Numbered from the stretch's first letter, positions 22,762 through 33,420 are shown. The stretch is DNA of 64,000 bases from Leclercia sp. LSNIH1 (GCF_002902985.1 NZ_CP026167.1:4216001-4280000), one strand, 5' to 3'. Program-made: numbers and translations. The notes: a model not told the origin generated them from the sequence alone.

Positions 22762-23544
22762 TTAACCACCGTAGACATCAAAGTCGAAGTATTTCTTCGC
22801 CAGTTTTTCGTAAGTGCCGTCGGCGCGCATTTCAGCAAAGGCTTTGTTCAGCGCTTCACGCAGTTCGTTATCCTCTTTACGCAGACCCATACCGGTGCCC
22901 ACGCCGAAGAGTTTCTCATCCTTGATGGACGGACCGCCAAACTTGTAATCTTTACCAACCGGCTGTTTCAGGAAGCCTTCGCTGGCTGCCACTTCATCCT
23001 GGAAGGCGGCGTCAATACGGCCCGCAGTCAGGTCAGCGTAGATATTCTCCTGGCCCTGGTAAGAGACGATTTCAATTCCTTTCGGTGCCCAGTGCTCGTT
23101 GCCGAAGGTCTCCTGAGTGGTGCCCTGCAGCACGCCCACACGTTTACCTTTCAGGGATTCAAGGGTTGGCTGAATATCGGAAGATTTCGCTACCACCAGA
23201 CGCGAGTCCGCTGCATAAAGCTTGTCGGTAAAGGCAATCTCCTGCTGGCGTTTTTCGGTGATAGAGAGGGAAGACATAATGGCATCAATTTTTTTCGCTT
23301 TCAGCGAAGGGATCAGCGCATCCAGTGGGTTTTCAACGAAGGTACACTCTGTTTTGATACGTTTGCACAGCTCTTTAGCCAAATCGATATCAAAACCTAC
23401 CAGTTCACCCTGCGCATTCTTCGATTCGAAGGGGGCATAAGTCGGGTCAGTACCAATACGAACTTTTTGCGGAATTGCTGCAAATGCCGCGGTAGCGCTG
23501 GAAAAGGCCAGAGCCAGAGAAAGTGACAAAACCAGTTTTTTCAT
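22762..23544 (-). CDS. hisJ: Histidine-binding periplasmic protein HisJ
   Basis: HisJ is the periplasmic receptor that delivers L-histidine to HisQMP. The 260-residue precursor has a 22-residue Sec signal ([21 protein letters not shown], cleaved before AIPQ). The solute-binding family 3 signature [14 protein letters not shown] is present, with two cysteines (in ELCKR and ECTFVE). The ATG at 23544 follows GAGGAT; an ATG four codons upstream is less likely. It is the product of a duplication with argT, next door. Confidence 0.97.
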   Translation of the reverse strand: MKKLVLSLSLALAFSSATAAFAAIPQKVRIGTDPTYAPFESKNAQGELVGFDIDLAKELCKRIKTECTFVENPLDALIPSLKAKKIDAIMSSLSITEKRQQEIAFTDKLYAADSRLVVAKSSDIQPTLESLKGKRVGVLQGTTQETFGNEHWAPKGIEIVSYQGQENIYADLTAGRIDAAFQDEVAASEGFLKQPVGKDYKFGGPSIKDEKLFGVGTGMGLRKEDNELREALNKAFAEMRADGTYEKLAKKYFDFDVYGG

Positions 23545-23739
23545 ATCTATCCTCAACAGACTGTCTTCTTACGGGATTTTAACGCCGACGGGGCGCCTTT
23601 AATGTGCCACTAATCGACGCGGCAAGGCAAAAGATTATGCCCGGCAAGCGCGAAAAAGTGCATTGCGAGTGCTTAACTATTCACTTTATAACCAACACAG
23701 CGCACGATTTGCACCATCCTGGTTCGCAAAGGCCATTGT

Positions 23740-23768
23740 CGCACCATAACGGGGAGCATTATGGTGCG
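23740..23768. other. Hairpin between argT and hisJ
   Basis: A perfect ten-base inverted repeat (CGCACCATAA with TTATGGTGCG, nine-base loop) lies 16 bases past the argT stop. It lacks a T tract on the argT strand, so it may attenuate or stabilise rather than fully end the transcript; hisJ is 196 bases further on. The function is inferred. Confidence 0.55.
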
Positions 23769-23784
23769 CACCCGTCAGTTCCGG

Positions 23785-24567
23785 TTAGTCGCCGTAAACA
23801 TTGAAGTCGAAGTATTTCTTCGCCAGTTTGTCGTAGGTACCGTCTTTACGCAGTTCAGTGAAAGCTTTGTCAAAGGCCGCCTTCAGCTCGGCATCGTCTT
23901 TACGCAGGCCGATCCCGGTGCCGTCGCCGAAATATTTTTTGTCTTTGACTGACGGGCCAGCAAAGGCAAACTCTTTGCCCGCCGGTTGTTTCAGGAAGCC
24001 TTCGCTCGCGGCGACTTCATCCTGGAAAGCCGCATCCAGACGCCCTGCCGCCAGATCGGAATAGATCAGATCCTGGTTCTGGTACGCCACTACATCCACG
24101 CCCTTCTCACGCCAGTTGGCGTTCGCATAGCCTTCCTGCGTTGAGCCCTGCAGAACGCCTACATGCTTGCCTTTCAGCGAGTCAATGGTTGGCTGGATTG
24201 GGGAGCCTTTCGCCGCAATCAGACGTGAATCCGCCGCGTAAAGTTTCTCAGAGAAGGCGATCTCCTGCTGACGCTTTTCGGTAATCGAGAGCGAGGAGAT
24301 GATCGCGTCAATCTTCTTGGCTTTCAGAGACGGGATCAGCGCGTCGAAGTCGCTGCCCACCCAGGTACATTTCACGGACATGCGTTTGCACATCTCATTT
24401 CCCAGGTCGATATCAAACCCAACGAAATCCCCCTTCGCATCTTTCGATGAGAACGGGGCATAGGTTGCGTCTGTACCGATACGTACGTTCTGTGGGAGCG
24501 CCGCAAAGCTGCTTGCCGCAGCGCTTAATCCCACCAGCAAAGACAGAGCCAGAACCGTCTTCTTCAT
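23785..24567 (-). CDS. argT: Lysine/arginine/ornithine-binding periplasmic protein ArgT
   Basis: ArgT is the receptor that gives lysine, arginine and ornithine to the HisQMP permease. It has 260 residues with a Sec signal ([22 protein letters not shown] before ALPQ). It is collinear with HisJ throughout, including [14 protein letters not shown] and [21 protein letters not shown] stretches. A sigma-54 promoter lies upstream (24,637-24,652), so nitrogen limitation should induce it. Confidence 0.97.
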   Translation of the reverse strand: MKKTVLALSLLVGLSAAASSFAALPQNVRIGTDATYAPFSSKDAKGDFVGFDIDLGNEMCKRMSVKCTWVGSDFDALIPSLKAKKIDAIISSLSITEKRQQEIAFSEKLYAADSRLIAAKGSPIQPTIDSLKGKHVGVLQGSTQEGYANANWREKGVDVVAYQNQDLIYSDLAAGRLDAAFQDEVAASEGFLKQPAGKEFAFAGPSVKDKKYFGDGTGIGLRKDDAELKAAFDKAFTELRKDGTYDKLAKKYFDFNVYGD

Positions 24568-24636
24568 ACATTACCCTCAAGTGTCGTGATTTTCTTATGT
24601 AATAGATTGTGTTGTGTGTTGTTGCAGGCAATCTCT

Positions 24637-24652
24637 TGCAGGTCTTATGCCA
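24637..24652 (-). promoter_or_regulatory. Sigma-54 (Ntr) promoter of argT
   Basis: On the minus strand the sequence TGGCATAAGACCTGCA has GG and GC 12 bases apart, the -24/-12 spacing required by RpoN holoenzyme. It is 70-85 bases upstream of the argT ATG. Salmonella argT is known to have a nitrogen-regulated promoter activated by NtrC. Confidence 0.8.
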
Positions 24653-24864
24653 TATTGCAGATAACGCAAAATTACGGCGTTAAATATGTTAATGAAAGGT
24701 TGCAGGATTACCTTAATGGTGAAAGATAGCAGGTCTGCCAAACGAACCGCAGTGCCTGGAAAGGAAAAAAGGAATTAAATGTTGAGGATATGATCGCTGT
24801 TGCAGAATTGCCCTGAAACAGGGCACGTTGCGGTGAAATGCACTCTGGCAGAACAGCCTTACCG

Positions 24865-25434
24865 TCAGGCGCCCTGCCAGCGGGTAAAGAGATCGTCCGG
24901 CAGGTCAATGTCGAACTGATCGAGCACCCGGTTTACGGTCTGATTAATCACATCATCCAGGCTTAGCGGACGGTGATAAAACGCCGGCACCGGCGGCATG
25001 ATCACCGCCCCCAGTTCAGCGGCCTGGGTCATCAGGCGTAGATGGCCCAGATGCAGCGGGGTTTCGCGCACGCACAATACCAGCGGGCGACGCTCTTTTA
25101 ATATCACATCGGCCGCACGGGTCACCAGCGTATCGGTATAACTGTTGACGATGCCAGAGAGAGTTTTGATGGAACAGGGCAGGATCACCATGCCCGCCGT
25201 TTTAAACGACCCGGAGGAGATGCTGGCGGCGATATCGCGCGCGTCATGCACCACATCGGCCAGCGCCTGAACGTCACGCAGGGAGTAATCGGTTTCGAGA
25301 GAGAGGGTCTGACGCGCAGCCTGGCTCATCACCAGATGCGTTTCAACCTCGGCGACGTCGCGCAATACCTGCAACAAACGGACACCGTAAATCGCGCCGC
25401 TGGCCCCTGAGATCCCTACAATTAATCGTTTCAT
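24865..25434 (-). CDS. ubiX: Flavin prenyltransferase UbiX
   Basis: UbiX makes prenylated FMN, the cofactor for the UbiD decarboxylase in ubiquinone synthesis. The ATG at 25434 (MKRLIVGISGASGAIYG) gives the standard 189 residues; the open frame further upstream is not conserved. The FMN-binding GISGASGAIYG, ISSGSF and PCSIKTLSGI are all present. It is downstream of purF, as in E. coli. Confidence 0.96.
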   Translation of the reverse strand: MKRLIVGISGASGAIYGVRLLQVLRDVAEVETHLVMSQAARQTLSLETDYSLRDVQALADVVHDARDIAASISSGSFKTAGMVILPCSIKTLSGIVNSYTDTLVTRAADVILKERRPLVLCVRETPLHLGHLRLMTQAAELGAVIMPPVPAFYHRPLSLDDVINQTVNRVLDQFDIDLPDDLFTRWQGA

Positions 25435-25523
25435 GATGTTCGCCCTTTCTGTTACAGGGCTGACTGTGCAGGATTTTGGCGGGAGTTGCAAGCGAGGGCA
25501 GATGTCCTCGCCTGCGATAGTGC

Positions 25524-27041
25524 TTAACCTTCGTTATGCATCTCTAAACTTTCGAGATCGTTCGCCAGCTGGACGGCTTTCGCGTCGTCGTTGCGCAGTG
25601 AATCGAGGTAGTCCAGGTAGCCCTGATCCACATCTTTGGTGACGTAGATACCGTTAAACACCGAGCACTCGAACTGCTGAATATCCGGGTTCTCGGCGCG
25701 CACCGCGTCGATCAGATCGTTCAGATCCTGGAAAATCAGGCCGTCGGCACCGATGATCTGGCGGATCTCATCCACTTCACGACCGTGGGCAATCAGCTCG
25801 TTGGCGGTAGGCATATCGATGCCATACACGTTCGGGAAGCGAATTTCCGGTGCCGCAGAGGCCAGATAGACCTTCTTCGCACCCGCTTCACGGGCCATCT
25901 CGATAATCTGCTCAGAGGTGGTGCCGCGCACGATGGAGTCATCCACCAGCAGCACGTTCTTATCGCGGAACTCGGCGCGGTTGGCATTCAGCTTGCGGCG
26001 CACCGATTTACGGCGCAGCTGCTGGCCCGGCATGATAAAGGTGCGGCCAACGTAGCGGTTCTTCACGAATCCCTGGCGGTAAGGTTTACCCAGAATACGC
26101 GCCATCTCCAGGGCGATATCGCAGGAGGTTTCCGGGATAGGGATCACCACGTCGATATCCAGGTCTTCCCACTCGCGGGCAATCTTCTCGCCGAGCTTGG
26201 TTCCCATATTGACGCGGGCGCTGTAGACGGAGATTTTGTCGATGAAAGAGTCCGGGCGAGCGAAGTAGACGTACTCGAACAGGCACGGATTGCTGACCGG
26301 ATTCTCTGCGCACTGACGGGTAAACAGCTGGCCTTTCTCGGTGATGTAGACCGCTTCGCCAGGTGCGACGTCACGCAGGAACTCAAAGCCCAGGGTATCC
26401 AGCGCCACGCTTTCGGAGGCGACCATATACTCGGTGCGGCCATCGCCAATATCGCGCTTGCCCAGCACCAGCGGGCGGATGCCGTTAGGATCGCGGAAGG
26501 CGACCATACCGTGGCCGATAATCATCGCGACGCAGGCATAAGCGCCACGGATCAGGCGGTTAGTGGCGGCTACCGCGGCAAAAATGTTGTCAGCTTCCAG
26601 CGGATAGTGGCGGAAGTTATCCAGCTCGCTGGCAAAGACGTTGAGCAGGATTTCAGAGTCAGAAGTGGTGTTAATGTGACGACGCTTCTCTTCAAACAGC
26701 TTCTTACGCAGCTCGTGAGCATTGGTCAGGTTGCCGTTGTGGGCAAGCGTGATGCCATACGGCGAGTTAACGTAGAACGGCTGAGCTTCAGAGGCGCTGG
26801 AACTGCCAGCAGTCGGGTAACGAACGTGACCAATACCCATGTTGCCTTGAAGACGCTGCATATGGCGGGCTTCGAACACATCGTTTACCAGGCCGTTGGC
26901 CTTACGTAAACGGAAGCAGTTGTGTGCATCAATGGTGATGATACCCGCAGCATCCTGCCCACGGTGCTGAAGCACCGATAATGCGTCATAAATAGACTGG
27001 TTTACCGGCATGAAACCGGCGATACCGACAATACCGCACAT
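25524..27041 (-). CDS. purF: Amidophosphoribosyltransferase PurF
   Basis: PurF catalyses the first step of purine synthesis, transferring glutamine-derived ammonia to PRPP. It has 505 residues. The N-terminal nucleophile cysteine follows the start Met ([10 protein letters not shown]), the glutaminase domain covers about the first 230 residues, and the phosphoribosyltransferase PRPP loop is [14 protein letters not shown]. It is 33 bases downstream of cvpA and should be under the PurR operator there. Confidence 0.99.
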   Translation of the reverse strand: MCGIVGIAGFMPVNQSIYDALSVLQHRGQDAAGIITIDAHNCFRLRKANGLVNDVFEARHMQRLQGNMGIGHVRYPTAGSSSASEAQPFYVNSPYGITLAHNGNLTNAHELRKKLFEEKRRHINTTSDSEILLNVFASELDNFRHYPLEADNIFAAVAATNRLIRGAYACVAMIIGHGMVAFRDPNGIRPLVLGKRDIGDGRTEYMVASESVALDTLGFEFLRDVAPGEAVYITEKGQLFTRQCAENPVSNPCLFEYVYFARPDSFIDKISVYSARVNMGTKLGEKIAREWEDLDIDVVIPIPETSCDIALEMARILGKPYRQGFVKNRYVGRTFIMPGQQLRRKSVRRKLNANRAEFRDKNVLLVDDSIVRGTTSEQIIEMAREAGAKKVYLASAAPEIRFPNVYGIDMPTANELIAHGREVDEIRQIIGADGLIFQDLNDLIDAVRAENPDIQQFECSVFNGIYVTKDVDQGYLDYLDSLRNDDAKAVQLANDLESLEMHNEG

Positions 27042-27074
27042 TCGTCATTTCCTCGTTAAGCCACATCTCAGGGT

Positions 27075-27563
27075 TTATGCCCTGGGCAAAAAACTCGACG
27101 AGCTTTGCAGATAGTCAAAGAACCATCTGATGATGAAGCTGAACTGCGGGATAAGCTGCGATTTCTGCCAGTCTTCACTTTTTGAGAACCCGGTAAAGGT
27201 ATCAAGGAAGAATAGTATCGCGGCAACAATCAGCGCGCCTCGCAACGCCCCGAAACAGATCCCCAGCACCCTGTCCGTTCCTGACAACCCGGTTTTCTCG
27301 ACCAGCTGGCCAATCACGTAGTTAACAATGGCGCCGACAATCAGCGTCGCGATAAACAGCACCGCGATGGCAATCCCATTTCGAACCCGTTCATCTTCAA
27401 AGCCCGTGAACCAGACAGACAGGTAAGTGTAGTAATGACTGGCAACAAAGAAGGCACAGCCCCAGGTTACCAGCGATAACGCTTCACGAACAAAGCCACG
27501 GATCAGGCTAACCAGACAGGAAAAACCTATCACCGCAATGATGGCGTAATCAATCCAGACCAT
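27075..27563 (-). CDS. cvpA: Colicin V production family membrane protein CvpA
   Basis: CvpA is a 162-residue inner-membrane protein with four hydrophobic segments, required for colicin V production in E. coli and also linked to envelope stress tolerance. The family segment SLIRGFVREALSLVTW is present near residue 20. It is the first gene of the cvpA-purF-ubiX operon. Confidence 0.96.
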   Translation of the reverse strand: MVWIDYAIIAVIGFSCLVSLIRGFVREALSLVTWGCAFFVASHYYTYLSVWFTGFEDERVRNGIAIAVLFIATLIVGAIVNYVIGQLVEKTGLSGTDRVLGICFGALRGALIVAAILFFLDTFTGFSKSEDWQKSQLIPQFSFIIRWFFDYLQSSSSFLPRA

Positions 27564-27619
27564 ATGTGTCCCACGATCAAACGCCCTGTCATCCAGTTCG
27601 GGGCGAATTCTAACAGAAA

Positions 27620-27635
27620 AAGAAAACGTTTGCGT
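27620..27635 (-). promoter_or_regulatory. PurR operator of cvpA-purF
   Basis: The minus strand reads ACGCAAACGTTTTCTT, a match to the 16-base PurR consensus (ACGCAAACGTTTNCNT). It lies 57-72 bases upstream of the cvpA start, where the E. coli operator is found. PurR with hypoxanthine or guanine should repress cvpA-purF-ubiX. Confidence 0.92.
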
Positions 27636-27660
27636 AGGGATTTCCTTCCCGCGCGTAAAT

Positions 27661-27689
27661 AAAAAAAGCGCTGAAAAAATACTCAGCGC
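27661..27689 (-). terminator. Terminator of dedD
   Basis: The stem GCGCTGA/TCAGCGC (27668-27674 with 27683-27689) is followed on the minus strand by seven T residues. It ends the folC-dedD transcript before the cvpA promoter. Confidence 0.88.
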
Positions 27690-27760
27690 CCCAGGCGGGT
27701 TACCTTCTCAGGCAATCTGCTGCGCCTGTTTTTGCCTTATCCCGTAAACGAGAGAAACCC

Positions 27761-28465
27761 TCAGTTCACGCTGTAATTCATCACCACGCCGCTCAAACCA
27801 GAGAGTTTATTCAGCTCTCCAAGCGATCCCTTCAGCTTGTCTCTCGACGCATCCGGCCCTACGAGAATACGGGTGATTTTACCCTGTACCGGTGTGGTAG
27901 GTGAAGTGTAAACGCGATACCCCGCACCACGGAGTTTGGCCACCACCTCGTTGACCTTATCGGCGTTTTTCAGGGCACCGAGCTGCACAACGTAGGCTTT
28001 ACCGGTCGGGGCCGGTTTCTCTTCTGCCGCCGGTTTGGCCGGTGGGGTTTCTGTCGCCGCCGCCAGCTGCTGGCTGGTGTTATCGCGCTGCGGTTTCGGC
28101 TGCGGCTTCTCAACCGGTTTCGGTTTTTGCACCGGTTTTGGCGCATACTGCTCAACCGGCGCCGGAACGGGATCCAGCTCGTTGTTGTTTCCAGCTGCCA
28201 GACGCGCCGGATCTAACGATGGCGCCGCGGCATCGCCCGCGCGCACCTCTTCAGCCGCCCCTTCTGGTGGCTGTGCAGGCAGAGCCTGTGTTGCCGGGAG
28301 CATGTCCGGCTCATCCCGATCGCCCGGTTTCGGCACCAGCGGGATCGCCGCAAACTCATCCTGATAATGTTTTTTCTGTCCATCAAGCAGCCCGGGGAGA
28401 ATAATCACCCCCAGCGCCACCAGCACAATGGTGCCTGCTAAACGGTTCTGAAACTTACTTGCCAC
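27761..28465 (-). CDS. dedD: SPOR-domain cell-division protein DedD
   Basis: DedD is a bitopic inner-membrane septal ring protein that binds denuded peptidoglycan at the division site. The chosen start is the GTG at 28465 (VASKFQNRLAG), preceded by GGGGAGA. This gives 234 residues and overlaps the end of folC by 11 bases. One transmembrane helix (TIVLVALGVIILPGLLDG, about residues 11-29) is followed by a long Pro/Lys/Glu-rich linker and a C-terminal SPOR domain (AYVVQLGALKNADKVNEVVAKL onward). The linker is longer than in E. coli. Confidence 0.93.
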   Translation of the reverse strand: MASKFQNRLAGTIVLVALGVIILPGLLDGQKKHYQDEFAAIPLVPKPGDRDEPDMLPATQALPAQPPEGAAEEVRAGDAAAPSLDPARLAAGNNNELDPVPAPVEQYAPKPVQKPKPVEKPQPKPQRDNTSQQLAAATETPPAKPAAEEKPAPTGKAYVVQLGALKNADKVNEVVAKLRGAGYRVYTSPTTPVQGKITRILVGPDASRDKLKGSLGELNKLSGLSGVVMNYSVN

Positions 28466-29723
28466 CGGTTCTCCCCGCATCCATTACGTCCATGACATGT
28501 GCCACCGTGTGGAACGAACCACACACCAGCACGGTATCTTCTGGTCTGGCATCGGCCATCGCCGCCCGCCAGGCCTGCGCCACGCTATCAAAGCGCTGCC
28601 CTGCGCCGAGATGCGCCATTAACTGTTCGGCAGTCGCCCCGCGTGGGCCTTCCAGAGGGGCACAATACCAGCTATCGACCACACTCTCCATGCAGGCCAG
28701 CGTGCCGCCAATATCTTTATCATGAAGCATACCGATAACCGCCAGCACGCGCCCGGTTTTTGGCAATAATTTGAGACGTCCTGCGAGATACGCCGCGGCA
28801 TGGGGGTTATGCGCCACATCCAGAATCAGACGCGGTGATTCGCTGACTATCTGGAAACGCCCCGGCAGAATCGCATGCTGAATGCCGTCGCGCATCGCCT
28901 GCTCCTCTACCGCCAGACCACTGGCGCGCAGTGCGGCCAGCGCCGTCGCAGCATTCGGCTGCGGTACCTGGGGCAGCGGCAGGTTATCCAGCGCGCCCGC
29001 CGCGTCTTCAAAGCGCCAGCCGCTTTCCGTCACGCTGTAGCGCCAGTCGACGTCACGGCGCTGCAACAGCGCCCCTTTCTCCTGCGCCACGTCAGCAATA
29101 GTGTGCGGCATATCGGGTTCGCCGACGATAGCCGGTTTGCCCGGGCGGAAAATACCGGCTTTTTCACGGCCAATGCTCTCGCGATCGGGCCCCAGCCAGT
29201 CGGTATGATCCAGCGCGATGCTGGTGATTACCGCCACATCCGGGTCGACAATATTAGTGGCATCCAGACGTCCGCCTAACCCGACCTCGAGGATCACCAC
29301 GTCCAGCTGCGCCTGCTTAAAGAGCCACAGCGCCGACAGGGTGCCATATTCAAAATAGGTCAGCGAAATATCGCCGCGCGCGGCTTCGATCTCCGCAAAC
29401 GAGGCGGTGTGCGCGGATTCAGCCAGCTCCGCATTCTGTACCCGCACGCGCTCGGTATAGCGCACCAGATGAGGTGAGCTGTAGACCCCTACTTTGTAGC
29501 CTGCCGCCATCAGCATCGCTTCCAGGGTGCGGCAGGTGGTGCCTTTGCCGTTGGTACCCGCCACGGTGAAGACAAAGGGAGCCGGTTTCAGAACATCAAG
29601 GCGCGCCGCGACCTGGCTGACGCGCTCAAGTCCCATGTCGATGGCTTTACTGTGCAGGTTTTCCAGATAAGAAAGCCACGCGGCCAGAGGCGACGTGGCT
29701 TGGGGAAGAGTAGTATTTTCCAT
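28455..29723 (-). CDS. folC: Bifunctional dihydrofolate/folylpolyglutamate synthase FolC
   Basis: FolC adds glutamate to dihydropteroate to make dihydrofolate and then lengthens the polyglutamate tail of folates. It has 422 residues, the E. coli length. The Mur-ligase-type P-loop is VAGTNGKGTTCRTLEAM near residue 55. The later metal/ATP-binding segments LGGRLDATN and LDVAHNPHAA are intact. Confidence 0.98.
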   Translation of the reverse strand: MENTTLPQATSPLAAWLSYLENLHSKAIDMGLERVSQVAARLDVLKPAPFVFTVAGTNGKGTTCRTLEAMLMAAGYKVGVYSSPHLVRYTERVRVQNAELAESAHTASFAEIEAARGDISLTYFEYGTLSALWLFKQAQLDVVILEVGLGGRLDATNIVDPDVAVITSIALDHTDWLGPDRESIGREKAGIFRPGKPAIVGEPDMPHTIADVAQEKGALLQRRDVDWRYSVTESGWRFEDAAGALDNLPLPQVPQPNAATALAALRASGLAVEEQAMRDGIQHAILPGRFQIVSESPRLILDVAHNPHAAAYLAGRLKLLPKTGRVLAVIGMLHDKDIGGTLACMESVVDSWYCAPLEGPRGATAEQLMAHLGAGQRFDSVAQAWRAAMADARPEDTVLVCGSFHTVAHVMDVMDAGRTGGK

Positions 29724-29754
29724 GTTGCGCGCTTTTCAGTTACGGTTAGAAAGC

Positions 29755-29785
29755 AAAAGGGCAGCGCCACTGGCCCTGCCCTTTT
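29755..29785 (-). terminator. Terminator of accD
   Basis: A ten-base stem AAAAGGGCAG/CTGCCCTTTT (29755-29764 with 29776-29785) with a small internal GCC/GGC pair lies seven bases past the accD stop, giving a T4 run on the minus strand. Confidence 0.82.
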
Positions 29786-29791
29786 CAGTTA

Positions 29792-30697
29792 TCAGGCCTC
29801 GGGTTCCTGATCCGGTACCACCGCGCCTTCGCGCGGCTCATCCGGGCTCGGCGACGGCAGATTCATCAGCTTCGCCAGAATGCTGGCCAGTTTCAGGCGC
29901 ATTTCCGGACGGCGAACGATCATGTCGATAGCGCCTTTCTCGATAAGGAACTCACTGCGCTGGAAGCCCGGCGGCAGCTTTTCACGTACCGTTTGTTCAA
30001 TAACGCGCGGGCCGGCAAAGCCGATCAGCGCTTTCGGTTCAGCGATGTTCAGATCGCCCAGCATCGCAAAACTTGCCGATACGCCGCCCATGGTTGGGTC
30101 GGTCAGCACGGAGATGTACGGCAGACCGCGCTCCTGCATTTTCGCCAGCGCTGCGGAGGTTTTTGCCATCTGCATCAGCGACATCAGCGCTTCCTGCATA
30201 CGGGCACCACCGGAGGCGGAGAAGCAGATCAGCGGACAGTTGTCTTCCAGCGCCTGCTCAACGGCACGCACGAAGCGCGCGCCCACTACGGAGCCCATTG
30301 AGCCGCCCATAAAGGAGAACTCAAACGCCGCCGCGACAACCGGCATCTCGTGCAGGGTGCCTTTCATCACCACCAGGGCATCTTTCTCGCCGGTCTCTTT
30401 TTGCGCAGAGGCCAGACGGTCTTTGTATTTCTTGGAGTCACGGAACTTCAGCACATCTTTCGGCTCAAGCTCGCTACCCAGTTCAACCAGAGAACCTTCA
30501 TCCAGCAGGCTATGCAGGCGGTTACGCGCCGACATACGCATGTGGTGATCGCACTTCGGACAAACTTCGAGATTACGCTCCAGTTCGGCGCGGTACAGGA
30601 CCTGGCCACAGCTGTCACATTTAGTCCACACCCCTTCAGGAATACTCGCTTTGCGGGTTGGGGTGATATTGCTTTTAATTCGTTCAATCCAGCTCAT
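29792..30697 (-). CDS. accD: Acetyl-CoA carboxylase carboxyltransferase subunit beta AccD
   Basis: AccD with AccA transfers carboxyl from carboxybiotin to acetyl-CoA, giving malonyl-CoA. The ATG at 30697 ([10 protein letters not shown]) yields 301 residues; the open frame upstream is not conserved. The four-cysteine zinc finger CDSCG...CPKC is near residues 27-49, and the crotonase-fold core has [10 protein letters not shown] and [12 protein letters not shown] proline-rich acidic tail ends the protein. Confidence 0.98.
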   Translation of the reverse strand: MSWIERIKSNITPTRKASIPEGVWTKCDSCGQVLYRAELERNLEVCPKCDHHMRMSARNRLHSLLDEGSLVELGSELEPKDVLKFRDSKKYKDRLASAQKETGEKDALVVMKGTLHEMPVVAAAFEFSFMGGSMGSVVGARFVRAVEQALEDNCPLICFSASGGARMQEALMSLMQMAKTSAALAKMQERGLPYISVLTDPTMGGVSASFAMLGDLNIAEPKALIGFAGPRVIEQTVREKLPPGFQRSEFLIEKGAIDMIVRRPEMRLKLASILAKLMNLPSPSPDEPREGAVVPDQEPEA

Positions 30698-30839
30698 TGA
30701 TAACCTTTCTGCCTGAACCAGGTTTGCTGCAAGGGGCGCATAATGCCATTTTTGCCCCCGGCAGACCATGAATGTTGCACATTAAAACATAACAGCCCGA
30801 AACTTTGGATAAAAAAGTGGTCGAACCGCAGTCGTGCCT

Positions 30840-31499
30840 TTATTTTACTTGTTTTGCCGCCGCGCGACGGTGACGAATCACTTCGATAACGCCCGGCAGA
30901 ATGGAAACCACAATAATCCCTACGATCAGCAACTTAAGGTTTTCCTGGATCATAGGAATGGTCCCGAAGAAATAGCCCGCGTAGGTAAAGCTCAGCACCC
31001 ACAGCAGCGCACCGGTGACGTTATAGAGCGCGAACTGACGGTACGACATATGACCCATACCCGCAACAAACGGGGCAAAGGTTCTGACGATGGGCACAAA
31101 GCGCGCGAGAATGATGGTCTTACCGCCGTGTTTCTCATAAAACGCATGGGTTTTATCGAGATAGCTGCGACGGAAAATCTTCGAGTCCGGGTTACTAAAT
31201 AACCGCTCGCCGAACAGCCGCCCTATAGTGTAGTTCACCGCATCGCCAAGGATGGCGGCAATCAGCATTAACACCACCATCAGGTGAACGTTAAGGTCGT
31301 TGGTCTCCAGCGACGCCAGCGCACCCGCCACGAACAGCAGCGAATCGCCCGGCAAGAAGGGCGTCACCACCAGCCCGGTTTCGCAAAACAGGATCAGGAA
31401 CAGAATGGCATACACCCAGACGCCATAATCAGCGACCAGCTCTGCCAGGTGCACATCGATATGCAGAATGAAATCGATCAGAAAGCGAATTAAATCCAT
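30840..31499 (-). CDS. dedA: DedA-family membrane protein DedA
   Basis: DedA (219 residues) is an inner-membrane protein of the DedA/VTT superfamily, whose members are linked to undecaprenyl-phosphate recycling and proton-motive-force maintenance. The family motifs [17 protein letters not shown] and the arginine-rich [19 protein letters not shown] are intact. Several transmembrane helices are evident. It is between truA and accD, as in E. coli. Confidence 0.96.
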   Translation of the reverse strand: MDLIRFLIDFILHIDVHLAELVADYGVWVYAILFLILFCETGLVVTPFLPGDSLLFVAGALASLETNDLNVHLMVVLMLIAAILGDAVNYTIGRLFGERLFSNPDSKIFRRSYLDKTHAFYEKHGGKTIILARFVPIVRTFAPFVAGMGHMSYRQFALYNVTGALLWVLSFTYAGYFFGTIPMIQENLKLLIVGIIVVSILPGVIEVIRHRRAAAKQVK

Positions 31500-31527
31500 A
31501 TTGTCTAAACCTTTATTGCCACGGCTA

Positions 31528-32340
31528 TCAGTCCGCTAAGAACAGCGGGCCCATTGGCGGTTTTGGAAGGTCAAACCGATCCGGGTAATCGACCGAGACC
31601 AGATAGAGCCCTTCCGCTTTCGCCGTTGCTGCCGCCAGCGTTCTGTCCTTCGCCGCCAGCAACTCTGCAATCCAGCTCTCCGGCTGGTGTCCGGCGCCTA
31701 CTTCCATCAGGCTGCCTGTAATATTCCTGACCATATGATGAACAAAGGCATTCGCTTTGATATCCACCACCACATACGCGCCATGCCGACTGACGTTAAT
31801 GTGCATCACGTTGCGCCACGGCGTGCGAGACTGGCACTGCACGGCACGGAACGAGGTGAAGTCGTTTTCGCCAATCAATGCCTGCGCCGCGCGGTGCATG
31901 CGATCGGCATCCAGCGGCTCGTAAAAATGGGTGACGCCCTGGCCTAACACCGCCGGACGAAGACGCTGGTTATAGATGATATAGCGGTAGCGGCGCGCGG
32001 TGGCGCTGAACCGCGCATGAAAATCATCCGGCACATTTTTGACCCAACGTACCGCGATGTCACCAGGCAAATTCGCATTTACCCCCAGCGTCCAGGCCGC
32101 GTCTTTACGCACTGCGGTGGTTTCAAAATGCACCACCTGCCCCGTACCATGGACACCGGCGTCGGTACGCCCCGCGCACAGGACATTGATGGGCTCATTC
32201 GCCACCTGAGAGAGCGCTTTTTCCAGCTTTTCCTGGACGCTGCGCACCTCATTCTGACGCTGCCAGCCATAATATTTACTGCCATCGTACTCAATGCCGA
32301 GGGCAATCTTATGAACGGGCTTTTGCTCCACTTCAGACAT
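31528..32340 (-). CDS. truA: tRNA pseudouridine(38-40) synthase TruA
   Basis: TruA converts uridines 38-40 of tRNA anticodon arms to pseudouridine. It has 270 residues, as in E. coli. The catalytic aspartate is in [11 protein letters not shown], and other family segments are [13 protein letters not shown] and FLHHMVRNI-like [13 protein letters not shown]. The start overlaps the usg stop by one base (TGATG), which implies translational coupling. Confidence 0.98.
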   Translation of the reverse strand: MSEVEQKPVHKIALGIEYDGSKYYGWQRQNEVRSVQEKLEKALSQVANEPINVLCAGRTDAGVHGTGQVVHFETTAVRKDAAWTLGVNANLPGDIAVRWVKNVPDDFHARFSATARRYRYIIYNQRLRPAVLGQGVTHFYEPLDADRMHRAAQALIGENDFTSFRAVQCQSRTPWRNVMHINVSRHGAYVVVDIKANAFVHHMVRNITGSLMEVGAGHQPESWIAELLAAKDRTLAAATAKAEGLYLVSVDYPDRFDLPKPPMGPLFLAD

Positions 32341-33353
32341 CAGTAGAGATACTCCTGCACCAGTTTTTCAGCGATTTTCACCGCCATCAGCGCGCCGCCG
32401 AAACGCACGTTATCGGCGACCGACCAGAACTGGATCTGCTCCGGCATACCGTAATCGTTACGTACACAGCCAATGGAGAGACGCGCGTTGCCCGTTGCGT
32501 CGCCCACCTGGGTCGGGAACTCGCGCTCTTCAGACAGCTCAATATCTTCGCCGCGGCCAAAGGCATCGCGCGCCTCTTCCGCAGCCAGCGGACGCATGGC
32601 TTCAAAGCTCACCATCTGGGCATGGCCGTAGAACACCGGCGACTGCACACAGTTGGCGGAGATCATCAGTCCGTCGTCCTGCAGGATCTTACGCACTTCA
32701 TCGATGATACGGCGCTCTTCGCGCACGCTGCCTTCACGATCCGGCAGCAGCGGCAGCATGTTGAACGCCAGCTGACGGCCAAAGAAATCCTCTTCGTCCA
32801 CCGGAATACCATTCAGCAGCTTCGCGCTCTGCCCTGCCAGGGCATCCACCGCTTTTTTACCGCGGGCAGAGACTGACATCAGGCTGGTTACGGCGATACG
32901 GGACAAGCCACCTTCGTCGATGAGCGGTTTCAGGGCGCTAAGCAGCTGGCTGGTCAGGCTGTCCGGGACGGCGATGATGTTACGGTTGCGGTAGTCGGCC
33001 AGCACGAAGGGGTTCACCTCCGGCACCACCAGCGGCACGTCCGGTTCAAGGGCAAACAGGCCGCTTAAATCAATGACCAGACAGCCTGCGTTGGTGGCCT
33101 CTTCAATATACGCGGCGGAAGCCTCGACCCCGGCCGCGAAAAAGGCCAGCTGCGCCTGGGTCCAGTCGAACTCAGCCGCATCCTGAACCATGACAGATTT
33201 ACCCGCAAAGCGCAGGTGCTCGCCCGCGCTCTCATTACGCGCCAGGGCATAGATGTCGCCCACCGGGAACTGACGCTCAGCAAGGGTTTCGAACAGGGCT
33301 TCGCCCACGGCGCCCGTTGCGCCCAGTATGGCAATGTTCCAGCCTTCAGACAT
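32340..33353 (-). CDS. usg: Aspartate-semialdehyde dehydrogenase-like protein Usg
   Basis: Usg (337 residues) is a paralogue of aspartate-semialdehyde dehydrogenase found upstream of truA. The NADP-binding [11 protein letters not shown] at residues 11-21 is intact, but where active enzymes have the catalytic cysteine (N-P-N-C-S/T) this sequence reads PDSLTSQ. It therefore probably lacks dehydrogenase activity. Its role is not established. Confidence 0.94.
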   Translation of the reverse strand: MSEGWNIAILGATGAVGEALFETLAERQFPVGDIYALARNESAGEHLRFAGKSVMVQDAAEFDWTQAQLAFFAAGVEASAAYIEEATNAGCLVIDLSGLFALEPDVPLVVPEVNPFVLADYRNRNIIAVPDSLTSQLLSALKPLIDEGGLSRIAVTSLMSVSARGKKAVDALAGQSAKLLNGIPVDEEDFFGRQLAFNMLPLLPDREGSVREERRIIDEVRKILQDDGLMISANCVQSPVFYGHAQMVSFEAMRPLAAEEARDAFGRGEDIELSEEREFPTQVGDATGNARLSIGCVRNDYGMPEQIQFWSVADNVRFGGALMAVKIAEKLVQEYLY

Positions 33354-33372
33354 GGTGGTTTACTCCAGAAAT

Positions 33373-33408
33373 AAAAAAGCGTCCCTGGCGGGGTATCCGC
33401 CAGGGAGC
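33373..33408 (-). terminator. Terminator of pdxB
   Basis: A ten-base stem TCCCTGGCGG/CCGCCAGGGA (33382-33391 with 33397-33406) is followed on the minus strand by GC and six T residues. It lies directly past the pdxB stop and before usg. Confidence 0.85.
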
Positions 33409-33420
33409 ATTAAGAAGACA

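Noticed and set aside
24810..24824. GCCCTG/CAGGGC hairpin near the ubiX end
   Set aside because: The six-base stem is short and has no T tract on the ubiX strand, so it was not listed as a terminator.
25785..26909. A 374-codon frame opposite purF
   Set aside because: Antisense shadow of purF with no independent support.
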